The notes: generated from the sequence alone by a model not told the origin. 64,000 nt of DNA from Panulirus ornatus (GCF_036320965.1 NC_092239.1:3088320-3152319), one strand, 5' to 3'; numbered from the stretch's first letter, positions 36,530 through 51,333 are shown. Made by a program: numbers and translations.

Positions 36530-37520
36530 GTGATATAGTTCAAGGAGTTCTTCCAGGAGCTGGTCAAACCCGCTCCTCTCTTCCATCATCAGCGCTTTCC
36601 TCCGCCATCCAAAATGCCCCTCGTTGACTGGAAGACAACATATGCTTCCCCAGTGCCGAAGAGTTAACAAGGCCACAACCTCCCAGAGATTTCCGACCGA
36701 CTGTCTTCAGTCCCACTCCCAACTTCCTCAGTGAAAAGTTTTGTTCTTAACAGGGCTTACGTAGCCACTGCAAGGTCTGCGGTCCCTCAGCAGTTGGACA
36801 GTGTGAAGAAGACCTCCTCAACCGACCATTGTCTCGTCGGCTTCCGGCTGGGCTTTATCTGTCGCAACCTAGGGAGAAGCAAGACCTCTGTGGTTCCCAC
36901 CTTCGATGACTTCACCCAAAGCTTTAGACCTACTCGACCACAGCATGATGATCAGCAACACCATTAACCTTGGGCTACGGTAGAGTCTCGTGCCATGGCT
37001 TGCAGACTTCCTCAGTGAGCGTCGTCTGGCTGGACGCTTCCGATGGGCCATCTCCACCTCTCCAGTCCCTCACCTGTGGCCGCCCAACAGATCACGGGGA
37101 TGGAGCCCTTGTGTTTACTCATCCGTATAGCTGCTGCACACACGGATGCACGTGCTCGATGGCCTCGCGTCCACGACTTCATCACCGGCGTCAGCCGTGA
37201 CAGCAACACTTCTCTCGATCATATCGCCCATCAGAACATTGTTAACAATTTGTAAAGCTGGACCACCGCCAACCACGTCACCATCACCTAAACCAAGACC
37301 CCAGTGAAGCAGGTCATGTCTCACCTCCGGAGTCGTGCTCCCCCACCACCCACACTTCTGCCTCACCGGACCCCAGTCTCCCCCAGGTTGCGCAATCTGC
37401 TGAGCCTCCCGGCGTTACCTTGGACGATAAGCTGGAGGGAGCGAGTCTTTGCCATAATCAGATCCTCCAGCTGTCGCCTCTGAAATCTTCGTTAAGACAC
37501 CTCAAGAATACACTCACTCA
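36530..37520 (+). pseudogene. Decayed non-LTR reverse transcriptase (second LINE family)
   Basis: Pieces of an RT domain lie in order but in different frames with stops. At about 36,640-36,720: FPSAEELTRPQPPRDFRPT, like the finger region before ...LRPI.L. At about 36,735-36,850: FVLNRAYVATARSAVPQQL and TSSTDHCLVGFRL, like Q-F...K..ST.H.L. At about 36,895-36,960: VVPTFDDFTQSF and, after a frameshift, LDHSMMISNTINLGLR, like the D-x-x-K-A-F-D block. At about 36,990-37,060: SLVPWLADFLSERRLAGRFR, the typical segment after it. At about 37,250-37,290: SWTTANHVTIT. At about 37,400-37,440: LPGVTLDDKLEG. The catalytic DD box is not recognisable. It is unlike the 32.7-kb LINE, so a different family, old and inactive. 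Confidence 0.75.
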
Positions 37521-37738
37521 GCATTCATTATCATATCCCCCCCCCCCAGCCTCCCGACTGCCCTCCCCATCTCTGGTCTGCCCTTCCCATCCCCCAACAC
37601 AACAAGGGCTACAGGGAGAAAGAAAAAAAGTGAGGAAATGATCAAGAACATCCTCGGTCCTGCCACTCTCTGTAACTATCACCTGGACCTCAGGTCCGGG
37701 GGAAAGCTACCACACCATCCCCAGCCAAGTGATGATCG

Positions 37739-37895
37739 AAGGGGGGTACCAGGACCACAGACACCAGGTACCAGGACCAGGGCCACCAGGTGGGTACCAG
37801 AACCAGGGCCACCGGGTGGGTACCAGGACCAGCGTCATCAGAGGGGTACCAGAACCAGGGCCACCAGAGGGGTGGGTACCAGGACCAAGGCGAGG
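37739..37895. repeat. 27-30-bp minisatellite
   Basis: About five copies containing GGTACCAGGACCAGGGCCAC. Confidence 0.9.
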
Positions 37896-37989
37896 TGGTA
37901 GGTGTCTCCTTAAGGGCGAGGGAAAGAGATCTTTATGGAAAACAGGAGAAGTGTGGAGAGTGTGGCAGAGGGAAATGAGGACACGCACG

Positions 37990-38345
37990 ATGAGAAATAA
38001 TGATGGTGATGATAATGGCGCGGAGTGGAGAAGAAGAGGAGGAGGATGGTGATGATGACAGTGAACAAGAGGAAAGAAAGGTAAAGCTAGACATAGAAAA
38101 TAGAAGAGAGTGATGGAAGAATTAACAGAAAGGAATAAAGAAGATATAAGAAAACAGAGGAATTGGCGGCAAAGCAGAGAATGAAGAGATGCGAGAAATT
38201 AGTTGAGGAAGAGGAGGCAGAAGCAAAACGAAAAGAAAAAAGAAAAATACGAAAATGAGAGGATTGAGAAGGAGCGGAAGAGCCAAAAGATAAAAATGGG
38301 AGAAAGGAAGAGTAAAAATAGAAGGAAAAAGGACGTCATAAATTA
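37990..38345. repeat. Polypurine-rich tract
   Basis: About 350 bp strongly biased to A and G on the plus strand, without a fixed period. Apparent Lys/Glu-rich frames contain stops. Confidence 0.75.
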
Positions 38346-38388
38346 GGATCAAGGAATTATTTTCCAGGGAAAAGAAGCAACGAAACCG

Positions 38389-38505
38389 GAGGAGAGTCCA
38401 TTCTGGACCTGTGGGGGAGGACCCTTGCTGAGGAAGGGAACTAAGACCAAGGGAGAGTCCATTCTGGACCCGGGAGGGAGACCGTCAGCCTAGGAAATGG
38501 ACGTT
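38389..38505. repeat. About 60-bp direct repeat, two copies
   Basis: Both copies start GGAGAGTCCATTCTGGACC (at about 38,390 and 38,452). Confidence 0.8.
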
Positions 38506-38606
38506 CCCCAGGGGGCCACCTCCGCCTCTCTCCTCCATTAATAACTGACGGCCATGGCTCGCGGTGCGATCATGACATCCTGCACCAAGCACGTGCATGC
38601 GTGAGT

Positions 38607-38607
<1 letters not shown>

Positions 38608-38641
<34 letters not shown>
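38608..38641. repeat. (GA)n microsatellite
   Basis: About 16 GA units. Confidence 0.96.
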
Positions 38642-39409
38642 CAGGAAATGGTAAGCTAGAGGCTAAGGACCTTCTTAATCCAACCCCCTCCCACCCCCCA
38701 CATGAGGCTCTCTGTAGTTTCTTTCAATGAACAACAACAACAATAAAGACAACAACAACCTCTACACCGCCACACAATTGCCTTTCAAATTCAAGGTCCG
38801 TCAAACCTACAGTGTTACCTCGTGGCGCGTGTATCAAGCCAGGTTATGAAGCCTCTCTCATCTGATGCCAGAACAACAAAATGGTTTTACCCCTTCATGT
38901 ACATCAAGCCAGTCTCGTCCCCTCGTTTATAATTGTATTAAACCAGTTTGAACTCGTAATTCCCAAGTTTATTGTTCACCATGCAATTTCTTAGGATCTA
39001 TCGCTATAAACTGAGGCAAAATTTGTAAATATGATTCAAAATTTGTGTGAATATTTCAGATTTTTTTTCATATTACGTCGGAAAAGTTGATATGATTAAT
39101 TTCAGAGTTGTGTAATCTGTCCAGCCTCTACATTTTTATCGTATGATTTCTTATGTATCATTTGAAAAACGCAGAGATATCAAGTGTTTATAAAAAAAAA
39201 AATCGGTCATAAAAATTTCTCATTTATCTAGAAAACTGTAAATTTTTTCAAGTGCTTCTAAAAATTACCATTTCTTTTTTTTCTTATATTTGATATGAGA
39301 CATGAATTTTACAGGTGTCTTGCAAAAAATCAACACATTTTTTTCATTCAAATTTACGTCAATTCTCTCAGTGTTTAAATTCATTAACCTCTGACCCTCC
39401 CCCACACTG

Positions 39410-39410
<1 letters not shown>
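38642..39410. other. Unique AT-rich intron 2 sequence
   Basis: No gene or repeat recognised. Confidence 0.4.
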
Positions 39411-39441
<31 letters not shown>

Positions 39442-39613
39442 ATGTGTGTGTGTGTGTGTGTGTGTGACCCATCTATCATACTTTTCTTCAAGTGGTGATT
39501 TACACAGAGTATTTCCGTCGTTTACACTGTAATAAAAGGCCGTCCTGGGGTAAGCTTGTGTAAACAAGACGTCGCCTTAACGCCATAAGGATCGGATTTA
39601 TTACTGCTCCCTC

Positions 39614-39664
<51 letters not shown>
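39411..39664. repeat. Two (GT)n microsatellites with spacer
   Basis: GT at 39,411-39,466 (interrupted) and 39,615-39,664. Confidence 0.96.
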
Positions 39665-39665
<1 letters not shown>

Positions 39666-40409
39666 AAAAGGAGGGGGAGAGGACCTGAGTAATTACTTGC
39701 TGCTCCTGCTGATGTACTTCCGGCGGAGGTGGAGGGGGGCGCGGGCGCCCCTGGGTGACACGCCCTTTGAACATCCCCAGTGGGCGTGGCAGCTCTCCCC
39801 ATTATTTATCAGGTTTTCCCTGTCAACCTCAGGGCCAGCCCAGGGCCACCACGCCCTAAGTCACCCCTGCATGACTCCCACCTCATTCTTGACCCGATTG
39901 GTGAATGTGAACTGATAAATTTACACCCGTGCCTCTCTTCTGTGTAAGTTTCATTTACTGATGTGTAGTTCTTGAAGGTATGTTGCTTTCATGAGCTACT
40001 GTCGCTATACAGGGAATCTGTTAGCTCAGGTATGGGCCGTTTTGATGTCTATTTCATTCCCTACATTGCTCAGCTGTGGCAACCTTTTCCTCTCCATGTC
40101 TTCCCTAACGCCCACCACCTGACCCCTTTCCTTACTCCAATCTGACATCACGTGTCATTACCTAACACCATCGTGACGCCACCTGTAGTTCCCTACCCAC
40201 TAACACCAGCTGTAGCTTCCTGCGACCAGTCTGACACCACCTGTAGCCAGCCTTCTGCCACACTATGACGCCACCTTTAGTTTCCTGACACCACTGAGGC
40301 ATCTAATGCATGGATGTTGTCAGTGTTGCCAACACGCATGGCGTGCGGATTGGATCTGCCAGCAGGAGAAATGGACTGTCATTGTAGGTCCAATTAACTG
40401 GCATTAGCA

Positions 40410-40410
<1 letters not shown>
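39665..40410. other. Unique intron 2 sequence
   Basis: Around 40,140-40,290 a loose motif (TGACACCACCTGTAG) recurs four to five times. No gene seen. Confidence 0.4.
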
Positions 40411-40470
<60 letters not shown>

Positions 40471-40543
40471 TGTGTGTGTGTGTCACAATCACTGCACAAG
40501 GATTCCCTTAGAGAGATACAAGGACTGGACGGAGGAATGCATG

Positions 40544-40628
<85 letters not shown>
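40411..40628. repeat. (GT)n, spacer, (GA)n
   Basis: GT at 40,411-40,483 and about 43 GA units at 40,543-40,628. Confidence 0.97.
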
Positions 40629-40629
<1 letters not shown>

Positions 40630-40789
40630 ATCGTATGGCCAAATATCCTTTAGCTCCCCAAGTGACGACGACATCACGGCAAAATCTGGAATATCGGCAT
40701 AATTACCTCTAGCCCGCCTGACAACCCAAGCATCATCACAGCCCGGCGGCCGCCGCGTCAAGAACATGTAAACCTGGGAGCGACCGCCC

Positions 40790-40823
40790 GGGGGGAGGAG
40801 GAGGAGGAGGAGGAGGAGGAGGG
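40790..40823. repeat. (GGA)n trinucleotide repeat
   Basis: About 9 GGA units after a G-run. Confidence 0.93.
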
Positions 40824-41321
40824 AGCATTTAAATCTTGGCTCGTCGCTTTCCATTTAAATCCGCCCGATATTTTTAACGACTACTCATTTGGTTCATCCG
40901 TCTCTTGCACATTGCCCTGTAACTTGCACAGTGTCTGTAACTTCAGCTTTTCCTCTGATAACAATACTAAGTTGACAGTCACACTCCACACGGCCCCACG
41001 CCTGGTGTACCCAAATACAAGGGCCGGCCGGTATTGCCACCTGAACCCCCACAAAGTCTCGTTTATTTGAGCTGTGTTGAGCAGGGGGAAGTGAGGCCCG
41101 CTTTTGAAAGAGGGGAGTGAAGTGTACGTCCTACATGCTCTTCGCCTTTTCTGGGTGGGCGAATCTTCCTGACTCATTCAAAAGCGTGTTAGAGTCGCAA
41201 GTGACCTCTGGCACCTGTACGAGCCTCTAGTGAGCAAAGGAACCAACCATTGGTTACTTCAGAAGCCGAGGCTCAGGATTCTACAGAACACTGCGCGTCG
41301 TGCGAAGGTGGGGCTCACTAT

Positions 41322-41630
41322 ACATTGGAGATGGAAGAGTGGAGTGTAAAAAAAGAATCGAGCGATCGGGGCCTGATATGCAGGAGGGTGAAAGGCTTGC
41401 ACGGGAAAGAGTAAATTGGAACGATGTGGTATACTGAGGTCAACGTGCAGTCAATGGACTAGATCAGGGCATGTAAAGCGTCCGGGGTAAGCCATGGAAA
41501 GGTCTGTGGGGTATGGCTGCGGAGAGGGTGCAATACATATAGCAGCAAGGGAATGGATGTGAGCGAATGCGGCCTTCCTTCAGCTCTTCCTGGCGCTACC
41601 TCGCTAAAGCAGGAAAAGGCAATCAAGTAT
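41322..41630 (+). mobile_element. Second, diverged 3' end of the same LINE family
   Basis: Colinear with 33,415-33,700: TGGAGATGGAAGAGTGGAGT, GAGCGATCGGGGCCTGA, ATGCAGGAGGGTGAAAGG, AACGATGTGGTATACTGAGG, GGGCATGTAAAGCGTCCGGG, AAGCCATGGAAAG and, at the end, GGCGCTACCTCGCTAAAGCA. Indels break the reading frame. It is followed directly by a tRNA-like head in the opposite orientation. Confidence 0.85.
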
Positions 41631-41635
41631 GGGTC

Positions 41636-41717
41636 TGGCTGTCCATCCTGTCAGGGATTCGAACATGGACCCGGGAAATTATTGAATCGCCACGCTAACC
41701 ACTACACCACGGAGGCT
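41636..41717 (-). repeat. tRNA-like SINE head
   Basis: The minus strand reads CCGTGGTGTAGTGGTTAGCG (A box), then GGGTCCATGTTCGAATCCCT (B box), with a tRNA-like layout. Pairing of the acceptor arms is poor. Confidence 0.7.
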
Positions 41718-42105
41718 CGTCATGTATGTAAATATACAAGTATTCGAATGCAAACGCGTAAATACAATCGCATGTGCGAGTGTATATACATGTCAACCTG
41801 AAAGGGAAATAAATCAAAGCAATAATAAAAAACATACACTCGAAAAAAAAACACACAAAAAAAAAATTCTACACCCAGAACAAAGTTGTCGGTGAAAATA
41901 TTTGTAAACACGAGTCCAGTACGCGACCACGGGTCAAAAATGGCCGCCGGCATTGTTAACCTCAGGGGTTTTTCAACGGCGGTAATCAACAACAATGAAA
42001 TCAAAGTTGTTACTTGTTATTTGTCATTGTTTTATTGTCCGCCATGAACCAGGAAGAGAGAATGAATGAATGGTTGTTGAACGTATCCCAGATTGACATA
42101 TCCAG

Positions 42106-42106
<1 letters not shown>

Positions 42107-42180
<74 letters not shown>
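42107..42180. repeat. (TA)n microsatellite
   Basis: About 37 TA units. Confidence 0.98.
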
Positions 42181-42183
<3 letters not shown>

Positions 42184-42254
42184 CACATCTGGTAACCACT
42201 GATCGACCAGTCCCAGAGGGGACGATGAACAGCTGGGTTGACTGTGAGCTGGGT

Positions 42255-42325
42255 TGGCCCCGACCGTGAATCGTACCCGGACCCATACGACGGGTGGGTC
42301 GCAACGCTAACCCACGGCACTGTAG
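42255..42325 (-). repeat. tRNA-like SINE head
   Basis: The minus strand has GCCGTGGGTTAGCGTTGCG (A-box-like) and CCGGGTACGATTCACGG (diverged B box). Confidence 0.55.
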
Positions 42326-42378
42326 AGGATAGTTATACAGTAGGGGGTGGAAGTTCTACGACCGTAAGGCACCATTTG

Positions 42379-42382
42379 CGTG

Positions 42383-42454
<72 letters not shown>

Positions 42455-42471
42455 TGTGTGTGTGTGTGTGC
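42379..42471. repeat. (GT)n-(GCGT)n-(GT)n microsatellite
   Basis: About 16 GCGT tetramers flanked by GT runs. Purine-pyrimidine alternation over the whole tract is Z-DNA-prone. Confidence 0.97.
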
Positions 42472-42650
42472 GGTTGCAAGGACTGCATTTAGCACAATCA
42501 TTTTTTACTACAATACATAACCGGGTGGGTATCAAAAATTAATTCGTTACTGGAACCTCGTAATGAACAATTAACATACTGTTAATGGACATTTGTTTCA
42601 GTAATGGCAGTCTGTCTCAGCGAAAATGCGGAACAATACCCAGTCTGGTT

Positions 42651-42690
42651 AATAATAATAACAATAATAATGATAATAATAATAATAATA

Positions 42691-42730
<40 letters not shown>

Positions 42731-42774
42731 TAATAATAATAATGATAACAATAATAATGATAATAATAATAATG

Positions 42775-42832
<58 letters not shown>

Positions 42833-42975
42833 TAATAATAATAATGATAATAGCAATAATAATAATAATAATGATAATCATTATCATAATTTCTATTACT
42901 ATTAACATTACCATTAATAGTACCACTGCCTCAATAATAATAATGATAATAATAATGTTAATAATAATTATATCA
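42651..42975. repeat. (AAT)n with AATGAT variants
   Basis: About 300 bp of ATA/ATG triplets. All poly-Asn or poly-Ile frames here are artefacts. Confidence 0.97.
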
Positions 42976-43040
42976 GAGGAAGCCAACTTTCCTGCATCAT
43001 GACTGCACGTACGAAGATACAAATGAGAAATGTTTTCTCT

Positions 43041-43122
<82 letters not shown>

Positions 43123-43168
43123 CTGAATGTTGTCCGTGCTTGGTGTGTGTGTGTGTGTGTGTGTGTGT
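43041..43168. repeat. (GA)n then (GT)n
   Basis: About 40 GA units to 43,121 and about 13 GT units from 43,142. Confidence 0.97.
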
Positions 43169-44607
43169 TATGAACTTCTACCATTACCGTCCTGCCATCC
43201 TATGGTCTACCATAACCCTCCTACCACACGGTATTCCACATAACCTTCCTACCACACCAGAGCCCATCATCACCACCACCACACACCATGGCGCCCCGCG
43301 GGCCGCCGCAACCACACCGTCATATCTCACCACACCATGGCCTACTGTATCCCTCCCACCACAGCCACTTCACCTGGCAATGAACATAAAAGCAAGGGGG
43401 AGTGTTCCCCCGCCATTACCTCCCTGAGCCCCACCACCACAGCTGGGGGGCCACTCGCCACATTAAGCCTGGAATAAACTTTATTCTCAAATGTTACGGG
43501 AATTTCCACGGGCGAGGCGTCGGCTGGGCTGTCACTGCCTCTTTGTCAGGTGCATTAGTGAGGCTCCAAGGTCGAAGTAACGTGTCTGGGGGGGAGGAGG
43601 GTAACGGAGTAAACCTGGTAACTTATGGGTGATAACGTGAGTAACGGAATACATACAGTCACAGGATAACGTTATATATATAACACACAAAATAATGGGT
43701 AGTGACACATGATTTGAAAATAAATGGATATGTAATGAATTATCTATCTGAAGGTTCATTTCAAAGAAGAGTTGTAAGTTTTACATTGTAAAACATGAGA
43801 AATAAGAGATGGAACAATTTCACATATAGATGAGTCTAGAAGTAAATAAATGAAGTCACCCACTTCATACCAAAGGCTTTCCTGATTCTTTTCCTTACAT
43901 GAATCTTCCAGAATCTATTTTTCTCAGGTGAGAGTAACATTCAATATATCATTTTTCTCAGGTTGTGAGTGTAACATTCAATATATCATTTTTCGAGTGT
44001 TGACGGCGCCCTTTACATCCACAGTGTCCTTCCTTACGACTCAGTATGGCTTCTCACAGCTTACATCACCAAAGATTTCTGTGGAAACGAGTCACCGAGA
44101 GTGGCAGGTGACATGGAACTCCACCGCACGACAGATTTATATCATTATTCCAATAATCATCCATTCATTTTCACCGTTGCACTGCTTTTGTTCTCTTCCG
44201 TCCATTCCTTGATATATGACTTTCGCGAGTTTCTATCAGCCATCGTTTCGTCCTCTGCTTTGGTCTTATATCCAATCTATTTAAAGTTTTTTCCTTCCGC
44301 TTCTCCGGACGTGGCCGTCCTCGCCATAAAACTCAAAGAAAACTCGCAAGAACGCAATCAGGGGGAAACTTTCCATTTTTCTTAAGACCCCCTTTTTTAT
44401 ATATATATAACCCCCTGACTGCCCTGAACATGTCGTTCTGTTTTTGTACAGTTCCCAGGGAAGCGATACATGGCCGAGATCAAAGCTGGCGACTCGCCAT
44501 GAGGGTTTACACCGACGCTTTTTCCATAATTAATTGTTGTATTTCAATCATTTTCTGTGGTAGTTTTAAAATTTTCCCGTAGCACAAAAAAACATCATAT
44601 TACTCAT

Positions 44608-44609
<2 letters not shown>
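43169..44609. other. Unique intron 2 sequence
   Basis: Contains a small duplicated segment (GTAACATTCAATATATCATT at about 43,935 and 43,972). No gene recognised. Confidence 0.4.

Positions 44610-44679
<70 letters not shown>
44610..44679. repeat. (AT)n microsatellite
   Basis: About 35 AT units. Confidence 0.98.
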
Positions 44680-46547
<1,868 letters not shown>

Positions 46548-46800
46548 CATCGTATAACACAGACTCACTGGTCATGATAACTGTATACAAATATTCAATT
46601 CTAGAATACGAAAGCTAAGTTTCCCCAGTGCGCTGGGCCATGTTGTGTGCGTACGATAATACTGCGATGCCCGAGATCTGACAATTATTTTTTTCTACAC
46701 CAATAAATGTGTCGACACATCTCCAGGTTTTACAACTATAACTGAGGCCAGATCGGGGCCATGTTATTATCATTATCCGAGATATACTTTTATAAAGGAT

Positions 46801-46801
46801 C

Positions 46802-46882
<81 letters not shown>

Positions 46883-46888
46883 CCTCTC
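46801..46888. repeat. (CT)n microsatellite, interrupted
   Basis: CT with three CCT interruptions. Confidence 0.96.
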
Positions 46889-47110
46889 TGACCTTCAGGG
46901 ACTCCTCTACCTCTTCACGGGACCTTCCTGGGAACTAATGACAGGCGAATCTCTCTATAAAACCTTCGCCGACCGAGCTATAAAGAAGTTCACCACCGAT
47001 AAACATTGGGGGGCACCTAGCTGCGGGTGCGCCCATATAATCCTCCACTGATCACGTCTCCCCAACAAAAAAACAGAAAAAGACACACACGTGCGCTTGG
47101 ACGTGGCTTT

Positions 47111-47111
47111 A

Positions 47112-47179
<68 letters not shown>
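47111..47179. repeat. (TA)n microsatellite
   Basis: About 34 TA units. Confidence 0.97.
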
Positions 47180-47183
<4 letters not shown>

Positions 47184-47284
47184 TGTTCTTAATGTGGCAT
47201 AAAACCCCGTGGTTCTGTGAGCGTCTCTGGTCATGAGAGATGACCTGACGGCGTTCATGGGCTGAGGCAAGTCATCACAGACCT

Positions 47285-47286
<2 letters not shown>

Positions 47287-47340
<54 letters not shown>

Positions 47341-47356
47341 GCACGCCACCCGCTCC

Positions 47357-47429
<73 letters not shown>
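47287..47429. repeat. (GA)n and (CT)n inverted pair
   Basis: About 26 GA units (47,287-47,338), a spacer of about 20 bp, then about 35 CT units (47,359-47,429). A near-perfect 50-bp hairpin stem is possible. Confidence 0.97.
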
Positions 47430-47431
<2 letters not shown>

Positions 47432-47570
47432 GGTGGTATATCAGCAATAACCACAGCAGTAATGGCGCTTCTGGGACCACCACACGCAGGGGTTCCGACC
47501 ATACCACCTTATCTAGGCACAGGCTACCCTCGCCCCAACGTTACCTCGTTACCACCGCCAGTGTATAAAC

Positions 47571-47677
<107 letters not shown>

Positions 47678-47779
47678 AACATATAAGAGACTGCAAAAAT
47701 TAAGAAACACCACTAGGGAAAGGGAACACGAGAATCCTGAGCGCTTTCGTGTATTACCACATCTGAAGGTGTGGGAATC

Positions 47780-47925
47780 CAGATGTTACCAGCTGATGTA
47801 ACTGGCAACGGCTGATGTACCACAGCAACAACAGGTCATGTACAACAACAACACCAACAACAGCTGATGTACCACAACACCTGAAGTACCACAACGGCTG
47901 ATACACCACAACAACAGGAGCTGAC
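47780..47925. repeat. Imperfect GCTGATGTACCACAAC repeat
   Basis: Five to six loose copies of CTGATGTACCACAACAAC spaced by 20-40 bp. Confidence 0.65.
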
Positions 47926-48031
47926 GTCCCTGGCTGGCTACGTCTGGGTCGTGTTCCTGATGAAGCTGGGAGGTCATGAAATGCTTCCCTTGATCAGGAG
48001 GACGCGACCAGAGGTGAACTGGCCTTGGGAC

Positions 48032-48033
<2 letters not shown>

Positions 48034-48108
<75 letters not shown>
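48034..48108. repeat. (GA)n microsatellite
   Basis: About 37 GA units. Confidence 0.98.
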
Positions 48109-48111
<3 letters not shown>

Positions 48112-48244
48112 TACAGACATAGTCCTCCTCACTACGCCCTCCGCTGTCCTTGCCCTGAGACAGACAGGCTTCATCTCTTTCGCAAGAGATGAACGGAGAG
48201 ATCCCACCTCCCTATGGTGTAGCCAGGAGGGATTTGAAATTACC

Positions 48245-48422
48245 AGTCGTGCTCAAGGGTCGTACCGTCGTGCTGCTCAAGGGTCGTACCGTCGTGCTGC
48301 TCAAGGGTCGTACCGTCGTGCTGCTCGAGGGTCGTACCGTCGTGCTGCTCAAGGGTCGTACCGTCGTGCTGCTCAAGGGTCGTACCGTCGTGCTGCTCGA
48401 GGGTCGTACCGTCGTGGGCAGT
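48245..48422. repeat. 24-bp minisatellite, GTCGTACCGTCGTGCTGC family
   Basis: Seven copies containing GGGTCGTACCGTCGTGCTGC. Same core as the 1.2-kb array with an extra CTG triplet. Confidence 0.95.
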
Positions 48423-49027
48423 AAGTTATAAACCAAAGTAACACACCACATCAAGGCGACGCGACGAGTCCGGAACTTTCCCCAGTTTTCCACCTCTTCA
48501 AGTCGGCCATGATGGAGTCCGGGTTACAAATTCTTTCCTCGCACCGTTCACGTTATTTACTCGCCAACACTCGATTGCTCACCTGTTGAAGGTCATGGCA
48601 AAACAAATAGGAATTTAATTAAGACACCTTTGAGTGCGTGACTCCGTCGGGGGGAGGGGATGGAAGGGGAGAAGGAGGGAGGGAGGGGGAAAGAAAACGG
48701 CCTCCCAGAGACGAGACGTAGTTCCAGCCGTAATCATTTACATGCAGTAAAAACCTCGGGCAAAGTGAGGGGTGTATTTAGAAACACTTCACCGCGTCGC
48801 TCTGTCAAATTCTAGAGCTAAATCTAGAGCCTCTGGGAGGTCAAAAAAGAAAAAAAACATCACTGCTGTACCGTCACTTGATAGATTCGTTTTGAAGTTC
48901 CAGGTTGAATATATAACTTTGCCTCGTTATCCGAATCCCATTTTCTTGGCGAACAACAGAGAAGGTCGGGTTGTATTATTATCTTCACGGCGGGGTCAGG
49001 TCAGAGGTCATTCTTCATACCGAAGCT

Positions 49028-49755
49028 TCACACCGTCGTGCTCAAGGGGTCACATACGGACGTGCTCAGGGGGTCACACACCGTCGTCCTCAGGGAGGTC
49101 ACACACCGTCGTGCACAGGGGGTCACACACCGTCGTGCTCAGGGGGTCACACACCGTCGTGCTCAGGGAGGTCACACACCGTCGTGCACAGGGGGTCACA
49201 CACCCTCGTGCTCAGGGGGTCACACACCGTCGTGCTCAGGGAGGTCACACACCGTCGTGCACAGGGGGTCACACACCGTCGTGCTCAGGGAGGTCACACA
49301 CCGTCGTGCTCAGGTCACACACCGTCGTGCTCAGGTCACACACCGTCGTGCTCAGGGAGTCACACACCATCATGCTCAGGAGGTCACACCCCGTCGTGCA
49401 GAGGTCACACACCGTCGTGCTCAGGGAGGTCACACACCGTCGTGCTCAGGTCACACACCGTCGTGCTCAGGGGGTCACACACCGTCGTGCTCAGGTTACA
49501 CACCGTCGTGCTCAGGGGGTCACACACCGTCGTGCTCAGGGAGGTCACACACCGTCGTGCTCAGGTCACACACCGTCGTGCTCAGGGAGTTCACACACCG
49601 TCGTGCTCAGGTCACACACCGTCGTGCTCAGGGGGTCACACACCGTCGTGCTCAGGGAGTCACACACCATCATGCTCAGGAGGTCACACACCGTCGTGCA
49701 CAGGTCACACACCGTCGTGCTCAAGGGGTCACACACCATCGTGCTCAGGGATTCA
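49028..49755. repeat. 17-24-bp minisatellite, GTCACACACCGTCGTGCTCA
   Basis: More than 30 copies of GTCACACACCGTCGTGCTCA plus a variable linker (GGGG, GGGAG, or none). CACCGTCGTGCTCA overlaps the GTCGTACC family core. Long His/Arg/Ser-rich frames here are repeat artefacts. Confidence 0.95.
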
Positions 49756-50005
49756 GCTAAACTCCCTCCCTAAATTCCTTTCAGCCTTAACCTCCCTGAT
49801 CCTTGCCAGGCGAGGGATGGTCTCTTGCACAGGTTAAGTTATGCAAATTATTTTATCCATTCCCTCGTGTGACACCCTCCCTCCAACGCTGGACCAGTAC
49901 CCTCTAACTGCTTCTGTGGGGGAAAAAAATCTACCTTCCGTAATAGCATTATGTTAATATCGTTTTTAAAAGTATAATTATATTTCGGATAGAAAACATT
50001 TTACC

Positions 50006-50006
<1 letters not shown>

Positions 50007-50088
<82 letters not shown>
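50007..50088. repeat. (TA)n microsatellite
   Basis: About 41 TA units. Confidence 0.98.
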
Positions 50089-50091
<3 letters not shown>

Positions 50092-50571
50092 GTTTTGTTG
50101 TTTTCTCCAAACGTCAGGGCTCATCATAAAGTATAAGTACACTTGGAATGTCTTTCAGAACTCCACTTAAAGTGTACGTGAACAAGGATATCATCATCCA
50201 CTCCCAAGTCTCTGCAGTAGTCTGGTTTGGAGGGCATCCATCTCGACCTTCCAGCCAGGTCCTCTGTGCCAGTGACCTTCTGACCTTCTGACTGGAGTCA
50301 CTGCTCGCTCGCTTGTTTACCGCTGTTAAGAATATCCTTGGTGACCCCCTAACGACAGTCACATGTGTGAGTCATGACCCTTGTTTTCAGGTCGTGAACC
50401 CTTATGTGGGAGGTCGTGACACTGTGACCCGCGTCTGAGGCCATGCATGACTCTAGCGTAAGGTCATGATTTCTACTCTACGGTGACTCATGACCCTTGC
50501 TTAAGGCCCCCCGATGGTTGACGAAGGTCGAGACCCCTCAGGTGGCAAGCTCCTATCCAAGTTATGACTCA

Positions 50572-50795
50572 CTCACGACTCGCGGGTTCCAGACGAGAGT
50601 CAGCGAGTCCAGCAGACGCACGACTCGCGGGTTCCAGACGAGAGACAGCGAGTCCAGCAGACGCACGACTCGAGGGTTCCAGACGAGAGTAAGCGAGTCC
50701 AGCAGACGCACGACTCGAGGGTTCCAGACGAGAGACAGCAAGTCCAGCAGACGCACGACTCGAGGGTTCCAGACGAGAGTCAGCGAGTCCCGCGG
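50572..50795. repeat. About 45-bp minisatellite
   Basis: Five copies containing GGGTTCCAGACGAGAG and CAGCGAGTCCAGCAGACGCA. Confidence 0.94.
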
Positions 50796-51262
50796 ACGTG
50801 TGTCTACCGTGTGGGAGCGAGCGCTGCAGGTGAGGCGGGTCTCCACAATATATTACCCATTACTGGCTCGCTGATGCAGTAATTGATATTCACGCGCTGG
50901 AAATGGCGCCATTAAGATTGCTTTCATGAACTTTATTTTGTCTCGTGTCGCCGATAACAACGTACAGAGAGTTATCGCGAGTTTATTTCCAGGGAGGCCT
51001 GCTTGTATAAGCACATGACTTCCCTTTCGCTTGTAAATTTAAACATTTCGTCCACGAATGAAACAAGTCTTATTACGAGTTTTTTTTTTATTTCCCCTCT
51101 CCCTACCATTTGTTGGAGGTACGTCATGGCGAAGGTGTTCGATCCCATGTTACATCCAAACACCATGACATTTCCAGTGTTTCGAAGAACGCATGAAGAA
51201 TAATGATAATAATCATAACGAAAATAACAAGAAAGAACTTAGTTACGTTATCATAAAAACCA

Positions 51263-51263
<1 letters not shown>

Positions 51264-51331
<68 letters not shown>
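51264..51331. repeat. (TA)n microsatellite
   Basis: About 34 TA units, in intron 2 about 390 bp past the exon 2 donor. Confidence 0.98.

Positions 51332-51333
<2 letters not shown>

Noticed and set aside
42582..43184. Poly-Ile, poly-Asn and poly-Leu frames
   Set aside because: (AAT)n triplets only. The same applies to all the (TA)n Tyr-Ile, (GA)n Arg-Glu, (CT)n Ser-Leu and (GT)n Val-Cys frames.
48772..49837. Overlapping long frames (up to 333 codons) rich in His, Arg, Ser and Thr
   Set aside because: Generated by the GTCACACACCGTCGTGCTCA minisatellite in all three frames.
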